Assembly: GCA_049515555.1 (NCBI GenBank)
Contig: JBEKTY010000376.1
Location: 1 to 19,773 of the forward strand
Length of the DNA stretch: 19,773 nucleotides
DNA from: JBEKTY01 sp049515555
GTDB lineage: Bacteria; Planctomycetota; Planctomycetia; Pirellulales; Thermoguttaceae
Direction: 5' to 3'
In this document: positions 8,301-12,818 of the stretch, piece after piece
Layout: each line of letters opens with the position of its first letter
How positions within the stretch are numbered: position 1 is the stretch's first letter
Program-made: the position numbers and the translations under genes
The notes under the pieces: generated by a model
What the model saw: only the letters and a program-made list of their open reading frames with translations
Told to the model about the DNA's origin: nothing
Databases searched by the model: none

Positions 8301-10517
8301 GTGGACCAGGTCCTCGCCGACGACGCGAAAGGGGTCGTCTCCTGGGCCCTGACGGACTACCTCGGCTCGGTGCGAAACCTGGTGAGCTCGGCGGGCGCGG
8401 TGACCGACCACCTGGAGTACAACAGTTTCGGGCGGCTGGTGAGCGAGAGCCACGCGGCCACCGCCTTCCTGTTCGGCTATGCCGGCGGCGTGTTGGATCG
8501 TGAGACGGGGCTGCAATACGACAACGCCCGCTACTACGACCCGGCCAGCGGCCGCTTCATCAGCCAGGACCCGCTGTCGTTCGCCGCCGGCGACGCCAAC
8601 CTCTACCGCTACGTAGGCAATAGCCCGACCAACGCCACCGACCCCACCGGCATGTGTGCTGAGGATGAGGACGGAGAAGATTACGGTGACCAGAATGCCG
8701 TACAGCAAGCAGAGGATGGGAACGTACTTGAGAATGGGTGGGATAACAGCGGTGCGGGCATCCCTTCCCCCGACGATCCATTCGAAAACGACCGTTCGGG
8801 AAACCCTTCCGCCGATCCATTCGATACGCAGCCGTCGCCTGGCCAGGGCCCCCAGTCCCCCGAAGATCAGGGTAAAGGCGATCCGGCGACGCCCACCGGC
8901 AGCAACCAGCAAGGCCCGGCACCCCAAGGGTACGAGAGTTACGACAATGGGTCTGGCGGCCTGGTGACACCCGGTTGCATAAACTGGCTGGTTGCGGCGG
9001 CCAACGACGCCGCGCTGTTCGGAGATGAGGCGCCCTCGTCTGCATCGAACGGCGAGTACGGCAACGGTGGCCCGAGCTATGGCAACGGCTATGGCGGTCC
9101 TGGCACGCCTTCTTTCGATAACGGAGGTGGCGGTGGGTCGGAAGGCGGGGCTGGCACTAACGCGCCTATGCTCCAAGGGCATGAGAGTCAGAACGTGATC
9201 GTGCCGGGGGGTGGCGGGCAAAATGTGCCAACGGGGCAGCCCAGCCGGCCGTATCAGTACCTCACCCCCATTTCCGACACGAGTACGCCAACGGGTGGGA
9301 GTGGCGGTAGCGGAACGGGCGGGAGTGGCACCGGCGGACTGACGCTCCAAGGGCGTACGTATCAGAACGTGATCGTGCCGGCGGGTGGCGGGCAAAATGC
9401 GCCAACGGGGCAGACCGGCCAGCCGGGGCAGGGTGTCGTCCCCAATTCCACTACGAATAAGAGCAACCCGCTTGGGACCTTTTTCCGCACCGTTTTCGGC
9501 AAAGGCATTAGCAATCTGCCAAAATTCGCCGACTGGATCGCAAAGCTGTTTGGCGAGGCCAACTTCCAGGCCGCCGGGGCAGGCGCGAAGGGCGCCGGCG
9601 AGGCGGTCGCCGCGCATCCATTCGTGAAAGCTCTCAATACCGTTGCCGAGACGGTCCAGACCATCGAGGGCGCGAAGGCAGCTTTCGGTCTTCTCAAGCA
9701 GCTACCGGGTCTTGTTGGGAGCGTGCCGAAGCTTTTCCAGGGATTCGCAAAAGCATTTGGACGCAATGCCGGGGAGTCTGAGCAGCAACTGGCCCGCCTG
9801 CAACAGATGTCCGCCAGATATGCCCAAAGAACGCCGCCCGGCGGCAGCGGAACGACCTGGAGCGGCAATGGTGGGCCGGCCAATGGGCTCTGGAGGGGAC
9901 GGATCGGAAAACAGGGGCCGACGGAGTACCAGGTGGGGACGAGGTATATGCCTGGGTACCCGGCGGCGGAAACGCAGGAGGTACAGGTCGGCGCTCGGTT
10001 CCAGGGGGTAGTACAAGAGGAGGGCACCAATGTGCCGACACAGTTGCTCCAAACCAACGGTGGGCCCGTAACGTTAATTGGGCGGGGCGAGTTGTCGCCT
10101 GAGGCGCTGCGGAAGATGCAGCCGACGTGGAGCGAGGCCAAGATCGCGGAAACGATCGCGAAAAGAACAAATCGGATTAACGCCACCTTGAACACGCTCA
10201 AGAACAATCCCATGAAGGGCTACCAGGACGTCGCCGTGCATGGCGGGCCGCACTCGGTAGGTCTCGTTAATATCGACGGCACGGTAACCCACTTGAATCC
10301 CCAGCAACTGGTGCAATTCCTGGAGTCGTGGGGTGTCCGGCGCGGAACCAACATTCGCTTGGTGTCGTGCGAGACCGCTCAGGTCCCCCATGGCTTTGCT
10401 CAGCAGTTCGCCCGTCTGTGGGGCGGAGATGTCGTGGCCCCGACGACGAAGGTGAACGGGCTGCTGCAGCCAACCGGATACGGTGGTAAATGGCGGCTGG
10501 TTTCTTACGACAAGTAA
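2325..10517 (+). CDS. Giant RHS/YD-repeat protein with LEPR-XLL-type N-terminus and caspase-like C-terminal domain
   Basis: A 2730-residue protein. GGGAGAG at 2312-2318 sits 6 nt before the ATG; an upstream in-frame GTG (2256) is rejected. Domain order: basic N-terminus with LESLESRMLLS (32-42), the planctomycete LEPR-XLL-type motif; an RHS N-terminal region of DUF6531 type (about 80-140, ending in GTGWVNSYSDYLTF); irregular YD repeats (about 140-502); 55 exact 21-residue YD units (503-1657); further YD repeats; the RHS-associated core (about 2005-2110, DYLGSVRNLV, then RYYDPASGRFISQDPLSF), closing with PTNATDPTGM, which fits the PxxxxDPxG pattern of RHS autoproteolysis. The variable tail has 620 residues: a Gly/Pro/Asn-rich linker (about 2111-2380), an amphipathic helical stretch (about 2384-2479), and a final domain with VHGGPH (His2639) and RLVSCET (Cys2682). 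RHS cores form a shell that encloses the C-terminal part. No separate immunity gene follows; the next gene is convergent, 29 nt away. RHS identity is certain; toxin function is an inference. Confidence 0.93.
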   Translation: MSRSPARLRRNLAGWLTSPRPAGQRKARRLWLESLESRMLLSIGQTTGTPAALKPQAPSQWVSAQEPGATIGTMPAIWASADILGYAITKATDIILPGIGPALDFERYYQSKSTADVGMGTGWVNSYSDYLTFGTGGTITWTDNQGTNTTFTPNGQGGYQDPAGTFGTFSKTASGYAYRAPEGLVHSFNPQGHLVQIADRNGNDLNVIYDASGHLAKVTEADATERALTFTYTGSHITAVSDGTGRTWSYTYNGNQLAQVAAPAGVTEHYAYYSANGLLQQITDPNGGSTQFTYDGYKRVVTLINPDGSTDKLWYSAAQHQTLVADARGYVTTYTFDSQGDVTAVQSPGGSRETYTWQNGVETAFTDALGHTQSYQYDATGNVTKVTDPAGNVTTATYDPTFGQMTSLSQPGNRLVQVRYDSRGNPLQVIDAVGDVTTMTFDSHGLLLTQTSPRGNVTGASAAPYTTTYTYDDAGDQLSISTGLPSKQSFTYDARGDRLTATDARGNTITYGYDALGRMTQSKNPLGGVSTSTYDAAGDLLSVTDPLGRTTRYGYDLLGRQTTVTDALGRTTTTAYDADGDIVSVTDPLGHATRYTYDALDRQISSTDALGNVTRTAYDPNGNVLSVTDPLGKVTTYTYDALGDLIQVTDPLGDVTTDAYDAAGDLISDTDPLHHTTSYGYDLLGRQTTVTDPLGHTTTTAYDADGNTVSVTDPLGHVTRYAYDALDRQTTVTDALGHVATTTYDATGNVLSIKDPDGNTTTYAYDALNRLTKTTDALGDVTTDAYDADGNLASVTNALGHSATYAYDALNRQISVTNALGGVATAAYDAVGNVISQTDPLGRVTHYAYDALDRLVKTTDALGDVTTDAYDADGNLTSVTDALGHTTTYAYDALGQQISVTNALGGVATTTYDAAGNITSSTDQLGRVTRYAYDTLDQLVKTTDPLGNVTSSTYDAGGNLTSVTDPLGHTTSYAYDALDRQTTVTNALGGVTSATYDADGNLTSVTDPLGHATSYVYDVLDRQVSVTNALSGVSTTTYDAVGNVTSSTDPLGRVTHYTYDALDRLTKTTDALGNVSSSTYDADGNLTSVTDALGHTTIYAYDALDRQISVTDALGHASGSRYDAVGNLVSLTDALGHTTSYAYDALNRQISVTDAIGDVTTGRYDAVGNLTSVSDALGHTTSYAYDALNRQISVTNALGGVATTAYDAVGNVTSSTDPLGRVTHYAYDALNRLVKTTDALGNVTTGAYDADGDLTGVTDALGHTTTYAYDALNRQVSVTDALGGVSTTAYDAVGNVSSQTDQLGRVTHYAYDALGRLVKTTDALGDVTTGAYDAVGDLTSVTDALGHTTTYAYDALDRQTTVTNALGGVSTTAYDAVGNVISITDPLGRVTHYAYDALDRLVKTTDPLGNVTSSTYDAVGNLTGATDALGNTTTYGYDALNRQTTITNALGGVTTAHYDADGNLTSVTDPLGHATAYAYDALNRQVSITDALGDVTTDAYDAVGDLTSVTDPLHRTTTYGYDALGQQTTVTDPLGHTTTTAYDADGNIVSVTDPLGHVTHYGYDALGRQTTVTDALGQVTTTTYDANGNVLATTDPAGNTTTYAYDALGRNVSQTDALGNSQTYAYDAASNLTGYTDADGRTTHYTYDACDRETSEQWLDTTGKPVRTISSSYDADGELIAQSDPDSSYTYTYDVMGRLTSVDNKGTPGVPDVVLSYTYDAAGNELTCSDTVNGAAGATESMTYDALGRETQITQSGSGVAAKRVNFAYDAASELTSTTRYADLAGTKLVAATTYGYDGAGRLTQQTDSHGTTTLAKYTWTLNADGLVTQETSLDGTNTYAYDADNQLTAATSTYLPAENFSYDANGNRTGAGIQTGKDNQLLSDGTYNYVYDKDGNLVQQTNIATGAVTQYTWDYRNRLTQVVSKNAAGQITQQANYTYDVNDQRIAKSVDPDGAGPLPATVQRFVYDGGNIAVQFDGNSNLTHQYLYGPGVDQVLADDAKGVVSWALTDYLGSVRNLVSSAGAVTDHLEYNSFGRLVSESHAATAFLFGYAGGVLDRETGLQYDNARYYDPASGRFISQDPLSFAAGDANLYRYVGNSPTNATDPTGMCAEDEDGEDYGDQNAVQQAEDGNVLENGWDNSGAGIPSPDDPFENDRSGNPSADPFDTQPSPGQGPQSPEDQGKGDPATPTGSNQQGPAPQGYESYDNGSGGLVTPGCINWLVAAANDAALFGDEAPSSASNGEYGNGGPSYGNGYGGPGTPSFDNGGGGGSEGGAGTNAPMLQGHESQNVIVPGGGGQNVPTGQPSRPYQYLTPISDTSTPTGGSGGSGTGGSGTGGLTLQGRTYQNVIVPAGGGQNAPTGQTGQPGQGVVPNSTTNKSNPLGTFFRTVFGKGISNLPKFADWIAKLFGEANFQAAGAGAKGAGEAVAAHPFVKALNTVAETVQTIEGAKAAFGLLKQLPGLVGSVPKLFQGFAKAFGRNAGESEQQLARLQQMSARYAQRTPPGGSGTTWSGNGGPANGLWRGRIGKQGPTEYQVGTRYMPGYPAAETQEVQVGARFQGVVQEEGTNVPTQLLQTNGGPVTLIGRGELSPEALRKMQPTWSEAKIAETIAKRTNRINATLNTLKNNPMKGYQDVAVHGGPHSVGLVNIDGTVTHLNPQQLVQFLESWGVRRGTNIRLVSCETAQVPHGFAQQFARLWGGDVVAPTTKVNGLLQPTGYGGKWRLVSYDK
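4272..4649 (+). repeat. Left copy of a six-unit YD block flanking the 252-bp repeats
   Basis: Units 8-13 of the array. They include the unusual DPLHHTT unit, where the invariant LG is replaced by LH, and the run DPLGHTTTTAYDADGN. They are closely matched by 6792-7169, exactly 2520 bp (40 units) downstream. Confidence 0.75.
4776..6791 (+). repeat. 252-bp higher-order repeat (four YD units) within the RHS array
   Basis: A four-unit set recurs: NALGGV..., DPLGRVTHYAYDALDRLVKTT, DALG(D/N)VTT..., DALGHTTTYAYDAL.... Full sets start at 4776, 5028, 5406, 5910, 6162 and 6414. Half sets begin at 5280 and 6666, and two-unit pairs lie at about 5658-5909. Copies agree at the DNA level, including synonymous positions. 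This points to recent duplication and in-phase unequal recombination. Confidence 0.85.
6792..7169 (+). repeat. Right copy of the six-unit YD block
   Basis: Units 48-53, with DPLHRTT and DPLGHTTTTAYDADGN. They parallel 4272-4649 in order and in much of the nucleotide sequence. Together the two copies bracket most of the 252-bp higher-order array. Confidence 0.75.
9171..9239 (+). repeat. Linker repeat in the RHS tail, copy 1
   Basis: Encodes LQGHESQNVIVPGGGGQNVP and TGQ. It is nearly identical in DNA to 9345-9413 (offset 174 bp). A more degenerate relative (PQGYESYDNG) lies near 8924-8950. Confidence 0.8.
9345..9413 (+). repeat. Linker repeat in the RHS tail, copy 2
   Basis: Encodes LQGRTYQNVIVPAGGGQNAP and TGQ; partner of 9171-9239. 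It lies in the Gly-rich linker between the RHS core and the terminal domain. Confidence 0.8.
10212..10514 (+). other. C-terminal caspase-like (clan CD / C80-like) domain of the RHS protein
   Basis: The last ~101 residues (2630-2730) carry His2639 in DVAVHGGPH, a beta strand and an NPQQLVQFLES helix, then Cys2682 in NIRLVSCETA and a GFAQQFARLWGGDVVAPT segment. A His followed about 40 residues later by a Cys at the end of a hydrophobic strand is the layout of clan CD cysteine peptidases (C80, CHAT, caspase). I have seen similar VHG...RLxSC...AP tails in other RHS and polymorphic proteins. Peptidase activity is inferred; the domain could instead be an inactive relative. Confidence 0.45.
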
Positions 10518-10546
10518 TCCATCTGCCCGGCCGGCGGGGGCCCATG

Positions 10547-11746
10547 TCAGCGGCCGAAGGCCGGCCGTCGCGGCCGGGCCAGCGTCAGGCCCAGTTGGCG
10601 GTGATAGGCCCAGAACACCAGGAAGCACATCGTGCCCCCGCCCACGGCCCCGAAACGCTGCACCACCCAGTAGCCGACGCCGAAGATGAGCAGGCCGTCG
10701 AAGGCCATTCGATAGAGAAAATAGACCAGTCCGTAGACGCGGAACCAGAACTGCTCGCGGCGGCTCAGTGGTTGCGGCGCCGGCCGGGCGACGAGCCAGG
10801 CCCACGTCTCCGCCACCGCGTCCTCGTGCAGCCGCCAGTCGCCGCTGACGGCCACCAGCAGCCAGTAGACCGTGTTCTCGGCGAAGGGGTTCAACTGCAC
10901 GGCGATAGCCAGCACGCCCGTGAAGATCATGATCAGCCAGAAGGCCCGCGGCAGCGTGTGCGGCGTGCTCATCAACCAGAAGCAAACGAACAGCGAAGCC
11001 GCGGCCAGGTTGAAGAAGAACTTGGTGGCGATCAGTCCGCGGAGGAACCGCGGCTTGGTCAAGAGCAGGGCGTCGCTGGGCTCGAGCACGCCGATGGGCA
11101 GCAGGTTCCGCCACCAGTACACCCGCGTCTTCTGCGCCGAGCCGCGGTGCCGGCGGCATACCATCCCGGAGACCAGCACGCTGGGGACGTTCAGTACGAT
11201 GACGCTCTGGCAGACGGTGAACACGAAGGTCGGCACGAAGGCGTAGCGGTTCCAAAGCGCGGCCTCCTCGGCCACGAACTGGCTCCAGTGGTGGACGAAG
11301 GCACAGCTCGCCGCAAAGGCCAGGACCAGGATCGGCGCGATCCACAGGGGGTGCAGCAGCCAGCCGAACAAGAGCACCAACACGTCGCAGAGGAGGTTCA
11401 GCCGGCGGGGCTGGCCGGGGGCGTCCGTCTCGGCTGCCGGCGCGGCCGGCGGCTGCCGCGGCAGCGGCGGCGCGTCGTCCACCACCAGGCCCGTCTCGCG
11501 CAACTGCTCGACGAATTGCTCGATGCGGGGCGGGGCGAGCGAGCTGCCGAACTGCCCGCGGCAGGCCTCGAAAAGCTGCCCCCACGTCTGGCAGCGCTCG
11601 ATCGAGAGCAGCAAGTAGCGCTCGACGGGCCCTAGCCGGTACCGCTGGCCTTCCAGCGAGACCAGCAGGTCGAAACTGCGCGAGCCGGTCCGCAGGATCT
11701 GCACTTCGGGGTGCAGGCGGCAGGACAAGCGACGGTCTTTTTCCAT
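10547..11746 (-). CDS. PqqD-like / M50-type membrane protein with lost catalytic motifs
   Basis: A 399-residue polytopic protein. Residues 1-90 look like a PqqD-type winged helix (RLHPEVQI, YRLGPVERYLLL, then a FVEQLRETGLV helix). A Pro/Ala linker follows (91-113), then about six to seven membrane segments (near 118-150, 168-195, 237-259, 267-285, 335-360, 368-385). The layout matches the membrane M50-family peptidases that accompany HlyD adaptors in planctomycetes, in which HELGHGLACKHFGG and LNPLLKLDGYY carry the zinc site. Here the matching positions read SVLVSGMVCRRHRG (189-202) and LNPFAENTVYW (285-295), so both His, the Glu and the Asp are absent. It should therefore not be a working zinc protease; it may serve as a membrane scaffold or exporter part. 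It is the last gene of the minus-strand run, 111 nt after the TPR gene and beyond REP-like repeats. A G-rich stretch precedes the ATG. Confidence 0.7.
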   Translation of the reverse strand: MEKDRRLSCRLHPEVQILRTGSRSFDLLVSLEGQRYRLGPVERYLLLSIERCQTWGQLFEACRGQFGSSLAPPRIEQFVEQLRETGLVVDDAPPLPRQPPAAPAAETDAPGQPRRLNLLCDVLVLLFGWLLHPLWIAPILVLAFAASCAFVHHWSQFVAEEAALWNRYAFVPTFVFTVCQSVIVLNVPSVLVSGMVCRRHRGSAQKTRVYWWRNLLPIGVLEPSDALLLTKPRFLRGLIATKFFFNLAAASLFVCFWLMSTPHTLPRAFWLIMIFTGVLAIAVQLNPFAENTVYWLLVAVSGDWRLHEDAVAETWAWLVARPAPQPLSRREQFWFRVYGLVYFLYRMAFDGLLIFGVGYWVVQRFGAVGGGTMCFLVFWAYHRQLGLTLARPRRPAFGR

Positions 11747-11791
11747 GTGCCCCCCGCCAACGCCCTCTACCCCGGATTATTCACCAATCGT

Positions 11792-11863
11792 TCGTAGTGA
11801 CCGCATTCATGCGGTCCTTTACCTTTTCACGCGCTCCAGACCCGATAAATCGGGTCACTACGA
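11792..11863. repeat. Inverted pair of REP-like palindromes (BIME-like)
   Basis: Two 25-bp units face each other: 11792-11816 and 11839-11863. Each begins, read from the outside, with TCGTAGTGACC, and those 11-bp ends pair with each other. Each unit also folds on itself: GACCGCA-TTCA-TGCGGTC (11799-11816) and GACCCGAT-AA-ATCGGGTC (11839-11856), with perfect 7-bp and 8-bp stems. The minus-strand stop codon of the TPR gene (TAG, 11858-11860) lies inside the second unit. They are likely targets of RAYT-type enzymes; as RNA they could end or protect the upstream message. Confidence 0.8.
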
Positions 11864-12769
11864 GCTCCGGCCGGGTGGCACTGGCGAGACGCCAGTGCCA
11901 GCCGCCGACGCCTGCTGAGGGTCCAAGGTCCGTGCGGCACTGTGTTCGGCGGCCGCCTCCTGGTCCCTCCCCAGCTCCTCGTACACGCGGGCAAGCGCAA
12001 GGTGCGCCGGGGCCAGTTTCTCGTTCAAGGCCAGCGCGCGGCGATATTCCAGGATCGCCAGCAGGGGTTGCCCGAGCTTGCGGCGGGCCTCGCCCATGTG
12101 GTAGCGGGCTTCGGCCAGCACGGGCGACAGTTCCGCCGCCGTCTGATACTCGGCCAGCGCGCCGGCGTAGTCCGCGCGGTCAAAGTGGAGGTCCCCCAGG
12201 AGCAAATGAGAACGCGCGGCGCCCGGGTCCATCTTCAGTGCCGTCTCGACTTCGGCCAAAGCCTCGGAACTCCGGCCCTGCTCCTGGTACACGGTGACCA
12301 GCTTATAGCGGGCCATCGTCAACTGCGGATCGAGCCGCAGGGCCTCTTGCAGGGCGGCGGCCGCCTGGTCGAGCTCCTTGAGCTTCAGGTGCATTTCGCC
12401 CAGCGTCAGCCAGGTTCGCGGGCTTTGCGGATCGCAGTCCAAGGCGGCCCGGCACTCCGCGGCGGCCTCGGCGAACCGGCCCTGCTCGCTGTAGACAAGG
12501 CCCCGCAGGAGCCGGGCCTGCGCCAGCCGCGGGTTGCTGTCCAACGCCGCCTGGCAAGCCTCGATCGCCGGCGAGTATCGGCCTTCCGCCGCGTAGATCC
12601 AGGCCAGGAGCAGGTGCGCGATATCCAGGGTCGGATCGAGGTGCAGCGCCGCGCGGCACTCGGCGATCGCCCGCGGGTGGTCGCCCTCCGAAAAGTACGC
12701 CTTCGCGGCGAACAGCCGGGCGATGCTTCCGCGTCCCAGACTCTTGATCCGAGGAACGAATTCTTCCAT
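11858..12769 (-). CDS. Tetratricopeptide-repeat protein of eight gap-free TPRs
   Basis: A 303-residue protein made almost wholly of eight consecutive 34-residue TPRs (residues 17-288), each with the A-x-x-x-x-x-A/G-x-x-Y...A...Y/A...AL-x-x-(D/N)P pattern and no gap between repeats. The fold is a right-handed superhelix for protein-protein contacts. It has no signal peptide and no membrane segment, so it is probably cytoplasmic. The last 15 residues (289-303) do not belong to the TPR pattern: they are translated from two dispersed palindromic repeats, which also supply the stop codon, so the original end of the gene was probably replaced. It starts 49 nt after the radical SAM gene with no visible promoter between them, so it is likely the fourth gene of that operon and may be a scaffold for it. 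The Shine-Dalgarno is weak. Confidence 0.85.
   Translation of the reverse strand: MEEFVPRIKSLGRGSIARLFAAKAYFSEGDHPRAIAECRAALHLDPTLDIAHLLLAWIYAAEGRYSPAIEACQAALDSNPRLAQARLLRGLVYSEQGRFAEAAAECRAALDCDPQSPRTWLTLGEMHLKLKELDQAAAALQEALRLDPQLTMARYKLVTVYQEQGRSSEALAEVETALKMDPGAARSHLLLGDLHFDRADYAGALAEYQTAAELSPVLAEARYHMGEARRKLGQPLLAILEYRRALALNEKLAPAHLALARVYEELGRDQEAAAEHSAARTLDPQQASAAGTGVSPVPPGRSS
11876..11900. repeat. Perfect 11-bp palindrome with 3-nt loop in the end of the TPR gene
   Basis: TGGCACTGGCG, AGA, CGCCAGTGCCA. It encodes residues 290-298 of the TPR protein (GTGVSPVP region). Its sequence is unrelated to the neighbouring REP pair, so a second repeat type has landed at the same gene end. Confidence 0.8.
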
Positions 12770-12818
12770 ACGGCGGCCAGGCCCCCTTCCTCGATGCTAA
12801 TCGGAACGCCCCGGACGA

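Noticed and set aside
2370..9617. Several long minus-strand frames across the RHS gene (for example 2370-4097, 4326-5138, 6735-9617)
   Set aside because: They are open only because the 63-bp repeat keeps the same antisense codons in phase; the translations are repetitive Val/Gly/Arg text with no domain.
10518..10570. Intrinsic terminator between the convergent RHS and M50-like genes
   Set aside because: A GC-rich stem CGGCC-GAA-GGCCG exists at 10551-10563, but it lies within the coding end of the neighbour and has no T-tract on either side.
10490..11635. Plus-strand 381-residue frame
   Set aside because: Antisense of the PqqD/M50-like gene; Gln/Arg-rich, no domain, while the minus strand encodes a coherent membrane protein.
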